NCBI GenBank assembly: GCA_902806595.1
Contig: CADCXC010000037.1
Coordinates: 1,426,001 to 1,490,000 of the forward strand
DNA: 64,000 nucleotides
From: Pyrenopolyporus hunteri
Lineage: Eukaryota > Ascomycota > Sordariomycetes > Xylariales > Hypoxylaceae
Direction: 5' to 3'
Of the stretch, positions 21,698 through 32,650 are shown piece by piece. A program made the translations under genes and the position numbers. Under the pieces are notes generated by a model. The model was not told where the DNA came from. It saw only the letters and a program-made list of their open reading frames with translations, and searched no databases. Every line of letters begins with the position of its first letter. Position 1 is the first letter of the stretch.

Positions 21698-22560
21698 CTT
21701 GGACGATGTCAAGCGGTGAATCTCAGATGGTCGAGTACGGTTATCTGCCGAGAATAGTAAGAATTTCTGCTGTCAAAAGAAAATGGTAGAAATAGATGCT
21801 CAAAAGCGTGCAAAATTGTGAATATGCGTCGACGAGTGGGGTGTTTACTGTTGTTGCTATGCTGACTCGAGATGGATGCCTGTTTCTGTTGATGTGGGAA
21901 AGGTTGAGAGAGAGGAAAAGAGAAGTGGGATGTCGAGATTGGGGAGAAGAGGGGTGATTTTGTTTATCGGGGAGGCAGACAAAGAAAATGAGGTAGGAAG
22001 CACGGCAAGTATGGGTTGTCGAAGGGCAGGTGCGATACTCAGAGAATTCTGGACGAAAGCGCACCTGGGTTACCTTTTTGTGGGTTGCCGTGGAAAAGGC
22101 AAGGAGGGTCAATCTCGTTCAGCCGTGTATGTACCTATTGTGCTTGTGCCATGTAAGACACGAAACAGAGAGGTGCAGAAAGGAAACCAAACTCGGCGTG
22201 AAAAGTGTGATCAGGTTGAGAGGGGGAAAGAGAGTGGTTATTGAGGTCGGTATGTGTGAGGTCCCACGAAGCAATACGCGGCAGGGAAAATGCAGAGGTG
22301 AATGTCGGCTAGTATGGATGCATGCGCGACATGGAGGGGAGAGGAGAGTAAATGAAAGGCTAGGTAGGTACTTACCAGACGGGATAGATATGACTCGAGT
22401 CGACGAACGTTCTCAAGTTGCTGATCTCGAGGGTATTGCTGTTGCGCGTCGAGTCGGATGCTGGACCTTGGATACTAAGTGTTGTTAAATGTTGAAGGTG
22501 AGAGAAGGAAGATGGAAGCCGAGGAGACAGACGGGAGAAGTTTCGGGTTTAAGTTGCTTG
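21698..22560 (-). other. Probable promoter and 5' leader of the CFEM gene
   Basis: Read on the minus strand this stretch is strongly pyrimidine-rich, like the leaders of other highly expressed genes in this window. Open stretches on either strand here lack coding character. Confidence 0.4.
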
Positions 22561-23180
22561 CTCCTGCTCGCTACTGATCTATTTCACACGTGTTGGGTTA
22601 AATTTTTATGAAGAGAGTGTGAAGTGACAAACAGGACCGCCGATTCCCCAGGTGATTAAATAATTTATCGCTTGGGAAGTTGGGTCGTACCTTGGAAATT
22701 CGATCTTGCTAAACTGGAAGGAGCTATCCCGGATGCTTTAGGTAATGTGACTGCATTGATATGTACCTACGTGTACTGTATTTTAAATATATATAGGTAC
22801 GTGTAGGCAGCGACGTGTATGCAGGTACCGCTTGCTTCTTGTACACACGTTGAATGTACCGGACCGTTATGCCCTTTACGTCTATATTTCCTGAAATACT
22901 GCAAGTACCTAAATATCTGCCTAGGTACGTAGCGTAGGTACCCGACATCAATGTATTTATTTATCCCTTTTCAGGTATACCTCGGGGTCTGTCTACTCGT
23001 TAGAAGTACCGTAGATGTATCCATGCGTAGGTGTATACCAGCTTACATGTAGGTACGCGAGTTGATGATGATTTAAAACTACCTGCTTGTACCTTGCATT
23101 TGGGCCTATTGCCTACTGGTGTGGCCCTCCAACCTCTACTATGTTTTGATGTTAGCAAGAACAACAACGGCATGATAGCA

Positions 23181-23384
23181 TCAGTCTAGCGCTAGGCCGT
23201 GGCTTCGACCAGCATTGCCTAGTAGGTCGTTCAGTATACTTGGCACGGAACTTGACGGACTGGACGGCCCATACCGACTTGCATCATCCGGTGGAAACTT
23301 CTTAACTTCCATTTCCGTGGAGGGAAGTCCTGATAAACTAGCGTCCCCAACTAGAGACTCTAAGTAGGTATTCAATGAGCTCAT
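23181..23384 (-). CDS. Candidate small protein, 67 aa, unknown
   Basis: ATG at 23384 to TGA at 23181 (67 aa), with no intron. The product begins MSSLNTYLESLVGDASLSG, has a Ser/Pro-rich middle (PSSPSSSVPS) and ends in an amphipathic ILNDLLGNAG segment. There is no signal peptide, membrane segment or Cys pair. It stands alone in a gene-poor stretch. The composition looks protein-like, but a chance ORF of this length is quite possible. Confidence 0.25.
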   Translation of the reverse strand: MSSLNTYLESLVGDASLSGLPSTEMEVKKFPPDDASRYGPSSPSSSVPSILNDLLGNAGRSHGLALD

Positions 23385-25269
23385 CGACGTTTACGGGTTG
23401 CGGTCTAATAGTTTTGGCACTTAGTTCCCCGCGCCCAACGTTGGCTCGGCCGAACAAGGGCGAGCTGGCGGCCGTATGGCTGCATATGGAAACATTAGAC
23501 TACGTATAAGCCTTAGACTATTAGACTACTAGCGGCGCTAGCTGGCGCGGGTAGAAGCACGTATAAGGTAGGTTGTTGTAAGAAATGGTAATAGTATCAA
23601 TGGCATATATGGTGAATCGGATTCATCTCATCTCTCTATATGACGTGTAGCACTACTAAGGTTACTATATAGCTGGGTCTGCTGGATATTGCAAAGTTAC
23701 ATGTATGTTATGCTGGAAAATGCCTGGTTGATACTGTTCTGCTTGCTTGTATTTGCTTCCTAGCGTACATAGGTATGTAATAATAATGATGACATCAACA
23801 TGTGTTCAATGGTAATCAGTGGCACAAATCTGCTGATCTGATGACTTCCCCCGAATTACTGTCGGTCAAGAATCTCAGGCCAGGGTGATTATCAGGTTTG
23901 TGAATGAGTAAAAGCAAGAAAAGTCATGGAAGATGGATAGACGGCTGGGTACATATAAGTAAGGCAATTCGAGGATGCGGGCGGAGGTCAAGCTCTAAAA
24001 GTACCTGCAGGGGTCCCGATCAAGATGATTACTGCATACGGACAGCTGGACATGGTAGTTTAGCGATTTGATTGGCCAATGGATCTGAGCTATGTAAGCC
24101 AACTGTAAATTCGTAGTACTTTAGCGGGTACCAGACAAAATCCAGAATCAAATACTTCATTGGGATATCAAGCTGGAGATTAAGATTCGTTGCATTATAG
24201 AGGTATCCGCTACAAATTTATGGATATGGTAAACTCACGTACCTACAGGTAGGAGCTATACCGGGCTCTAAAATCGAAATGCAAGGTACAGTTGTAACTA
24301 TTTTGATTTACACGGCTCAGGTACGTACTATATGCAAGCTTACACTAGGTACTCAGAGCATGCTGATGTCATAAGCGATATGGACCAATAAGTCAAATAA
24401 CTTTGCTACCTACCCGGTCCTTACCTGCGATCTGGATCCCTAATAAACTAGTTCGGCCTCTCCACACTAACAACTCGGGAGAATTATCAAAAGACGGCTC
24501 TCAAGCCGAAAATCATAACCAGTTTCCAAGGACTAATCTTCCACGTCTCCTGGTTTATCGATATTTTCATCCTATCAATAACAATGTTCATGCTCAAATT
24601 CTGGGAAGATTCTATCAAATGAGCATCCCATCTGGCTTCAAACACGCCTCACCTTTCGTTCTGCGGAAAAGCAAGGACGAAGATCCTAACGGAAAGCCCC
24701 AACTGCCTCCTCCGCCGACGCTTGATAGTTGATAGTTGATAGTTCCCTTGCTGGTTGATGTCTCATCAGGTCACGGCGGGCACACTTTTGTCTTGACAAG
24801 TAACCGCCTCAGCGTGTCCCGGCGTTGTGGTTCGGTGGCCAATGCATTACCACCCACCCCAACCACCCACAATTTTACTGACTCTGTTCTATAGCTGAGG
24901 CGAGTTGATCAGCAAATGCTTGCAGCCGATCTACTTGTACTACCCATCAACAACTGTCTGTCCCACAGATTCCGTGGAGGCTGGGGGATACGAGTCAGCA
25001 AGTTGCAGTCCCAAATCACAACCTACCTGCGTTCAATTCCTCTGTCACATCAAAGCAAGGCCTCGTTCCTCGAAGAAAAAAAAGTTCTTTGTTTTTTCCT
25101 CTAAAAAGAAGCGAATTATCGCCGGGTAGAAAGGAAAGAAAACAGCCTCGCCAAGTGAAACATCTGGAAATTTGCGCAACCGTGCCGTGCGACTCTCAGT
25201 GAGCACAAGATGCACCCCTCGAACGCTAGCGAAGTGCCGCGAACCCGCCCAATTCGACGAAAATAAAAA

Positions 25270-25361
25270 GGGCGAGGTTAGTGCTACCGCAAGAGGACAG
25301 ATAGCCGGACGCTAGCGAGTCAATCTACCGTTAGCTTTGCCCCGGACGGGAAACCTCGCCC
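25270..25361. repeat. 10-bp perfect inverted repeat with 72-nt loop
   Basis: GGGCGAGGTT at 25270-25279 pairs exactly with AACCTCGCCC at 25352-25361. The loop contains GCTAGCG and CCGTTAGC pieces that could give further pairing. Its function is unknown. Confidence 0.4.
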
Positions 25362-26577
25362 CTATCTATTACGTAGATGGCAGAGGCGCTAGCGATCTTG
25401 CCTAGTGCCTATGTAGATCCACCGCCGTCATCGAACGTAGAAACAAACATAAGAGGTAGGCAGGCAGGCACCTAATAGGTTAGTTGTTCCATCTCATCTT
25501 GCCGTTCAGGTTTCACCGGCACACGCCACGGTGTGTCCTAGCATACCTACCTACTTACACGTAGAGGTACCTACGATTTCAGTAGGTTGTATGCGTGGCT
25601 GGGATCCGCTCATCCGCAACCAAACTCGGTATCGGGTGTTTAAACGCTGAAATATGTTATTGATACCTACCTAGCGCTCTACGTGGCAGATGGAACTCCG
25701 TACGACGCCGTGGTATTATCCTCATGTGATGTCTTGTCGATACCGTAGCACGCGTATGCTTCTTGCCAAATCTTACGGGGTTACGGCAATCCTGCGCATG
25801 TAACTTGACCGTGGCGGAAAATATAGATCCTTGCGTGTAACAGATGGGCAAAATCCCTGAATGGCATCAGCGTATATATGCTCCTCAAGATAAGTCAAAT
25901 AGGGGGCGTCTTTAATCTTAGAAGTTTCTAAGTGGTATGATGGATGAACAATACCCAGGGGGATTTTATAAGATTCAATATATCTAAAGAGATATTGTCT
26001 TGAGTCACTAAAAGGTAGACTGATATGACTTGGTATTGATATTCACCTGGTAGGTGAGTAGTTATTTTAACAGTCAGGGAATCGCAAACTGGTATGAATG
26101 GCGGCAATGAGTCTGTCTTAAGCTCAGCAATCCGAAGGATCTACGATGTCGACGCAGTTCGACCTCCAATGAGTTAACTACAAATGAATATGTTCCGCGC
26201 TTCATACACCCCGCGACAGTAAGATCTGTTCATTATCATCTTTTTATTGATTCATTTCTCCATAGGATAGAGCAGCTACAAGCCGCATATCAGATGTGCT
26301 ATAGCCATCTGAAAACAATGCCTGAACGGCGCCTTAGGAAAACTAGCACCTAGATATGTAAAAGTGCCAAGCGGAACTCGTATGAACCCATGCGTGGAGC
26401 TAAACAAATGCCCTATGAACCCCGGTCGTAATACAATTACGTTGACGCATCTCATTGCTGCCATTGCCCCCTTCCAAGGCTCATCATGAGCAGCATGGAC
26501 CTCGGAAGCCAACTGATTATCCATTATTTCGTCGTCAACCACGTATCGTTATCGTCTCCCCATTTTCGTAAGTCATC

Positions 26578-29440
26578 CTAGCCGCTGCACATAACGCAGG
26601 CTTCAGGGTTCTCAATACTACCTGTATAGGTTATTAGTGTCTGTCGACCGAGCATGGGGTTGAAATGGTGATGTTAACTTACAAGCTAAGACAGCATCAG
26701 CGTAGATGTCGAATTCTCGTTCCTTGCTTTTATCTTCCTTATCCTCTTCTTGAGAGGCCTTCTGGCCATTGAGAGCCGGCTCGGGAAGCTCCTCTTCCTT
26801 AACCTTCTCTGAGGGCTCAGTAGCTAAAGCCTTAGGACTGTCGCCTTCGTCGATGTCGGCTTTGAACGGCGCTGCCTTGTTCGGCGAAGCAACCGCTCGG
26901 GCTACCTTGACCTCAGAGACTGGGGGAGGAGTGGTACTGGGCGTCGGGATCCCATTAGGAGTCGGCGCGGCCAGATTGCCGTTCGAGTCGTCTCGCTTAA
27001 CATATGCGGGTCGAGAGAGGTTTGTAGACGAAGAGGACACGTAATTTCCGGGGGGAGCACGCTTCTTCAATGTGCCTGCCCTGGCCGCATTGGAGTCTTC
27101 GACCTTAAGCGCCTCTTGGTCCACTGTGAACTGGATGGGGGCGGCAGCAGCTTGCGTACGGAGATAGTACATGCCTGTCTTCAGGCCAAGCTTCCAACCG
27201 GTGAAATGCATGCTGGTGATCTTGCCCATGGTGGGCTCCCTCATATGAATGTTCAGGGACTGAGATTGGTCGATGAAGGCGCCACGGTCGGCAGCCATCT
27301 GGACAACGGTTCGCTGGGAGATTTCCCAAACAGTCTTGTAGAGGGCCTTGAGGTCCGTGGGGATGTTGGGGATGTTTTGGATCGAGCCACCTTCGGCAAT
27401 GATACGGTTCTTCATGCTATCAGACCAGAGACCCATATCAACAAGGTCCTTCAGCAACCAAGGGTTGACAACCTGGAACTCGCCAGCAAGGACACGACGA
27501 GAGTAGATGTTCGAGGTATAAGGCTCGAAGCATTCGTTGTTACCCAGGATTTGGGAAGTGCTGGCAGTGGGCATGGGCGCTACCAACAAGCTGTTTCGCA
27601 CACCATGCTGCTTAATCTGCTCCTTGAGACTGGCCCAATCCCACAGGTCAGAAGGAGTGACATTCCACATATCGTATTGTAGGATGCCCTGGGAGACAGG
27701 GGAACCCTCGTAGGTCGAGTAAGGGCCCTCGACCTTGGCAATCTCCATGGACGCGGTCAAGGCAGCATGGTAGATTGTCTCAAAGATCTGCTTGTTCAAC
27801 TGCCTAGCCTCCGGCGACTCGAATGGCATGCGTAGGGCTAGGAAAGTATCGGCAAGACCCTGGACACCGAGACCGATGGGACGGTGCCGCATGTTACTGT
27901 TTCGGGCCTCCTGAACGGGATAGTAGTTGACGTCGATGATTCTGTTCAGGTTGTGGGTGACGACTTGAGTAACTTCGTGAAGCTTCTGGAAGTCGTAGGT
28001 ACCTTCATTGTAATCAACGAAGGACGGCAGCGCGAGAGAGGCCAAGTTGCAGACAGCCACCTCATCCGGGGCAGAATACTCGACAATCTCAGTGCACAGG
28101 TTCGAGCTACGAATAGTTCCGAGGTTCTTCTGGTTGCTCTTGCGGTTGCAGTGGTCCTTGTAGAGCATGAAGGGGTTTCCAGTCTCGGTCTGAGCCTCAA
28201 GAATGGCGTACCATAGCTTCTGGGCCTTAACCTTCTGGCGACCGCGACCCTCCGCTTCGTACTTCTCATACAGAGCCTCAAACTCATCGCCGTAAACGTC
28301 AGCGAGGCCCGGGCACTCATTAGGGCACATGAGGGTCCACTCGGCGTTCTTCTCCACACGCTTCATGAAAAGATCGGGGATCCAAAGGGCAAGAAAAAGA
28401 TCGCGGGCGCGGACTTCTTCCTTACCGTGATTCTTGCGGAGGTCAAGGAACTCGAAAACGTCCGAGTGCCAGGGTTCGAGGTAAATGGCGAAGGCACCCG
28501 GCCTCTTGTTGCCACCTTGATCCACGTACCTTGCGGTATTGTTGAAGACACGGAGCATGGGCACGATACCATTGGACGTACCATTGGTGCCGGCAATGTA
28601 TGAACCAGTGGCTCGGATTCGGTGAATATTGAGACCAATGCCACCGGCCATCTTGGAGATCATGGCACAGGTCTTGAGGGTGTCGTAGATGCCCTCGATG
28701 CTGTCTTCCTTCATGTCGACCAGGAAGCAGGATGATAGCTGGGCCTGAGGCGTTCCAGCATTGAAGAGAGTAGGGGAGGCGTGGGTGAAATATTTGCTGG
28801 ACATGAGGTTGTACGTTTGTATGACTTTCTCGACGTCATCACCCCAGATACCAACAGCCACACGCATGATCATGTGTTGTGGCCTCTCAACGATCTTGTC
28901 ATTGAGCTTCAGAAGATAGGATCGCTCCAAAGTCTTGAAGCCGAAGTATTGGTAGTTGAAATCTCTGTCGTAGACAATTGCGGAGTCGAAGTCCTCCTTG
29001 TGTCTCATAACGCATTCGTACGTCTCCTTGGAGATCATGGGGGACGGCTTTCCGTTCTTTGGGTTGACATAGTGGTAGAGGTCACTGACGACGGAAGACC
29101 ACTGCTTCTTGGTCTGCTTGTGGAGGTTTGACACGGCAATACGTGCGGCAAGGATGGCATAGTCTGGGTGGGTGACGGTCATGTACGCGGCGGTCTCAGC
29201 TGCCTGTACGAGGTGTATTCGTTAGAAAAGTTCCTATCTCTGTATAGGACAGAGAGAACTTACGAGATCGTCAAGCTGTACTGTAGTGACACCGCCATAG
29301 ACACCAGAGATGACCTTCTGGGTGATGGCAACTGGGTCGACATGGTCTGTGTCTAGGCCGTAACACAATCTGGAGACACGAGCGGTAATCTTGTCGAATT
29401 GGACACGCTCCTGGCGTCCGTCACGCTTCTTGACATACAT
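26578..29440 (-). CDS. RNR1: Ribonucleoside-diphosphate reductase large subunit (class Ia)
   Basis: Reduces NDPs to dNDPs for DNA synthesis; allosterically controlled large subunit partnering Rnr2. Exons (minus): 29440-29264, 29203-26683 and 26621-26578; introns are 60 and 61 bp. In phase, 913 aa. The N-terminal ATP cone starts MYVKKRDGRQERVQFDKI. Redox Cys218 sits in SSCFLVDM and the NLCTE motif holds the radical Cys and catalytic Glu. The short third exon completes ADAVLAC with SIENPEACVMCSG, restoring the C-terminal CxxC swinging arm. A low-complexity linker (Ser/Pro/Ala/Lys-rich, ~740-880) precedes that tail. The upstream region has several ACGCGT/GCGCGT sites. Confidence 0.97.
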
Positions 29441-30784
29441 CGTGGGAGATTGGGTTGCGGAAGACCCGAGAAAAGGGAGTGTGTAGGTGAGAAAGGAGAA
29501 GAAGATTTAGAAATTAAGAAGTAGAGAAGGGTAGAAGGTATGGTTTAGATTATGGCAATGATGAATTCAGAGCCACAACTATCTGTATGCAGGACGCATG
29601 CAGATGTAAAAATATGGGGTATTGGTGTTGTGGCCTGTTGTGATTGATGTTGAGTTGGAAATGTTTTCAGAGAAGAAACCTCGAGCAGAGTGGATTCTTA
29701 AGTACCAAGTAGAAAACGCGTGCTAGCAGGCAATTGCCCAGTCGCTGGCGCGTTTTCCGAGTTAGCGCGTAAAGAAAAACACTCGGAACAATTAAATCCT
29801 TCTCTGCCAGGCGAAAATTTGTATGCCGCCAGCTGAGACCGGTTGGAAATTGGTAATCAACGAGCGTTTGCCCCTGCCGGTCTACGGCTGCCCTGGTTAC
29901 CCTGACTGACATAGTACGAAAAACCACTAAACGCGTATCGACGCGGGGTCTGGTTACAATGGTGTAGGATTGAGATTGAGATATAGGTCTTAGGTATTCA
30001 TTTACCACTGTATGACATACGGATATGCAGTTTTCCTTCCCATATTATTTCTATTCACATAATGAAATATTAAAAAAAAAGTACAAAAAATTTCTAGCAT
30101 ATAATAAGGCCAACTTGCCTCCTATCATTCTCGTCCTTACCCAAAGTGCCCGCATCAAAATAAAAACATGACATGAGTACTCAATTCTTCTTTTAAGTGC
30201 TTGCAGCTCTCACCCCTGTCCGCATCTCTGCGCATGCAGGTGCTGAAGGTGTCTTAGGTAATCCCTACCTCTCTGTTTGCCCCGCCTCCGCTAAGATTTG
30301 CGTTATCCCCGACGAACGGGTACGTGCAGCCACGTAAGAGTACTTGCAACAAACGAAGGTTTTAACTGAAAATGCTTCAATTTGTACGATGAATTGAATA
30401 ATAGAACTTAGCATAGATAATTGCATCCATATGTCAATTAGCTTATATTTCAATGCTAAAGCGCATCGCTATTTCAATATCAGTCGTCCAGCTAATGTCA
30501 CATGTGATTCTTGATAACCCCTGTAAGCCATGACTCCACGAAAACACGTGAGTCAGATCAGATTAAATTACATGTAGCAAATCTCGAAGTACATAGGAAA
30601 TGTACCTACCTTTTACTTCAGCTCCCATCCATATCTTACGGCTTCTGGGACCTTGAGGCTCATCCTACGGCTTGAAGGTGACTCACTAAGAACTGAGAGT
30701 CTAAAGCTAATAAGAAAAGACGAGTACCACACGAGGTCCAATTTCCGAGAAATAATGACGCTTTGTTGAGATATTCTATCCTTG
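29441..30784. other. Divergent spacer between RNR1 and the TatD gene
   Basis: Contains the RNR1 promoter (with MCB-like sites at 29716-29936), an A-rich tract near 30060-30090, and the TatD leader. No additional gene supported. Confidence 0.55.
29716..29936 (-). promoter_or_regulatory. Cluster of MluI cell-cycle-box-like sites upstream of RNR1
   Basis: ACGCGT occurs at 29716-29721 and 29931-29936; GCGCGT occurs near 29748-29753 and 29765-29770. All four lie 275-500 bp upstream of the RNR1 ATG. ACGCGT is the MBF (Mbp1-Swi6/Res) binding core, and RNR large-subunit genes are typical MBF targets in yeasts. Function is inferred. Confidence 0.55.
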
Positions 30785-32361
30785 ATGCCCCCTCGGAGCA
30801 CATTCCTCCGTCTCGCACGCTCGGCCCCTAAATATCTATCGATCTTGAGAGTTTCTAGTAGAGGTATCTCTTCATTAGTTGCTAGGATGGCTAGTAGCGG
30901 GCCAGAGTCTGTGTCAGTCTCTGCTTCGGCGAACGAGAGTTCTTATAAGCCAAGATATATCGATGTAAGTGATGTCTTCATGTCGTATACCTTAGCGTGT
31001 TCATTTGCCAAAAGTATCCTATAAGACACTAGTCTCATGTTATTCCTCTGATATCGTCCTGCACACGTCTCACTTCATGTATGAGTTGAGCTCACTCACT
31101 GATCACCCTTTTCTAGATTGGCATCAATCTTGCGGACCCAATATTTCGGGGTCAGTACCATGGCACTCAACGACATCCCGATGACCTAAGCGCCGTTATA
31201 TCAAGAGCGCGGGAAGTCGGTTGCCACAAGCTTATCGTCACTGGCTCCGACTTCACGAGTTCGAGACATGCACTAGAGATAGCTAGAGAATACCGTGAGT
31301 AGTCCACTAGTTGGCAGTCTGATATACTATCAGTCGGCTGATTTGGCGTAGCCGGAACGGTATACACAACCGCCGGCATCCATCCCTGTTCCAGCTCCAT
31401 ATTCAGCACAACGCACTCCCACGTAGACACAAACGGACATACTATGCCCTGCGACCCAGACCCCTCTCAGCCTATCCCCGAGGGCCACGAGCCCGACCTA
31501 GAGCGGACCGCGTCCATCATCGCCGAACTCCGGGCCCTCATCGAAGAGGCGCGGAGCACCAGCGGCGGTCCTAGCCCACTCGTCGCCTTCGGCGAGTTCG
31601 GGCTAGACTACGACCGGCTGCACTACTGCTCCAAGAAGATCCAGCTGCACTCGTTCTCCGCGCAGCTCGACCTCGTGTTGTCGCTTAAGCCGCAGCTCCC
31701 TCTGTTCCTGCACTCGCGCGCGGCGCACGCGGACTTCGTGGCGCTGCTGAAAGAGAAGTTCGGGCCGCGGCTCGAGCGGCTCGAGCACGGCGCCGTGGTC
31801 CACAGCTTCACGGGCACGATCGACGAGATGCGCGAACTCATGGACTTGGGGCTGTACGTCGGCACCAACGGCTGCAGCTTCAAGACCGCTGAAAATTGCG
31901 CTGTTGTGCGCGAGATCCGTCTCGACCGCATCATGCTCGAGACGGACGGCCCTTGGTGTGAAGTCCGTCCAAGCCACGAGGGTTGGAAGTATCTAATCGA
32001 ACCGCCGAAATCCGCGGACGTCCCGGTCGCAGGAGATGTCAATGCAAGCTCAAATGCCAGCAGCGCTGAAACGACCGGCACCAGCACCCCATCCGAGCCA
32101 GTGGGGCAGCAGGCACCCAGGGGCAAGCAACAGCAGCAGTCCAAGAAGCCGCCGAAGAAGAAAGAGCCGGGGGTGCCGGAGCGCTTCAAGGTCGTGAAGA
32201 AAGAAAAATGGGTCGAGGGAGCCATGGTGAAGGGCCGCAACGAGCCGTGCATGATCGAGCGGGTCGGCAAGATCGTCGCCGGCATCAAGGGGGTCTCGGT
32301 GGAGGAGGTATGTGAGGCGGCTTGGCGAAATACGACGAAGGTGTTTGCGGTAGACGAATAG
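30785..32361 (+). CDS. TatD-family metal-dependent nuclease
   Basis: TIM-barrel metallohydrolase of the TatD family, a 3'-5' exonuclease or endonuclease linked to DNA fragmentation and repair. Exons are 30785-30964, 31117-31294 and 31352-32361; introns are 152 and 57 bp, product 455 aa. Exon 2 begins IGINLADPIFRGQYHGTQRH, the eukaryotic TatD N-terminus. Motifs that follow are TTAGIHPC, GEFGLDYDR, LFLHSR, VVHSFTG and LETDGPWCEVR, which supply the expected Glu, His and Asp metal ligands. Residues 1-34 are basic and hydroxylated, like a mitochondrial presequence, with a second ATG at codon 35 (30887). A Lys/Gln-rich low-complexity insert (about 365-410) precedes the C-terminal helix. ATG 30785 directly follows an in-frame TTG. 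Confidence 0.93.
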
Positions 32362-32650
32362 AATAGAATAGAAGAGCAAAATAGGAGCGTATAATCCCGT
32401 TTGGAAAAGGTGTTGGTGGATAGACCGTCGAGGAAGCAACCAACGCATCGTCATTATATCCCTTTATGCCAGGGCAGCCCGAGAATGCTTCATTGGGTAT
32501 ATAACCTCATCCGAGATATTTCGTTTTCCCAAGTACCTAACCGAAGAGCAAACGCCGAAGACTATGCACGCGTGTCCCTGACCCGTAACTCCGCCCATAG
32601 CAGAATACCTATTATAACACAGGTAATTTTTACGCGATGGACCCATCCAC

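Larger units (their letters stand above)
22561..26577. other. Gene-poor spacer
   Basis: About 4 kb without a supported gene apart from one small candidate ORF (23181-23384). It contains many GTACCTA/TAGGTAC motif copies (22740-23100, 24240-24350, 25540-25580), an A-rich tract near 25075-25110 and an inverted repeat at 25270-25361. The part next to 26578 will be the RNR1 3' UTR. Confidence 0.5.

Noticed and set aside
26276..26542. 88-codon minus-strand frame just downstream of RNR1
   Set aside because: It starts with GTG about 35 bp after the RNR1 stop; it fits 3' UTR and has no recognisable domain.
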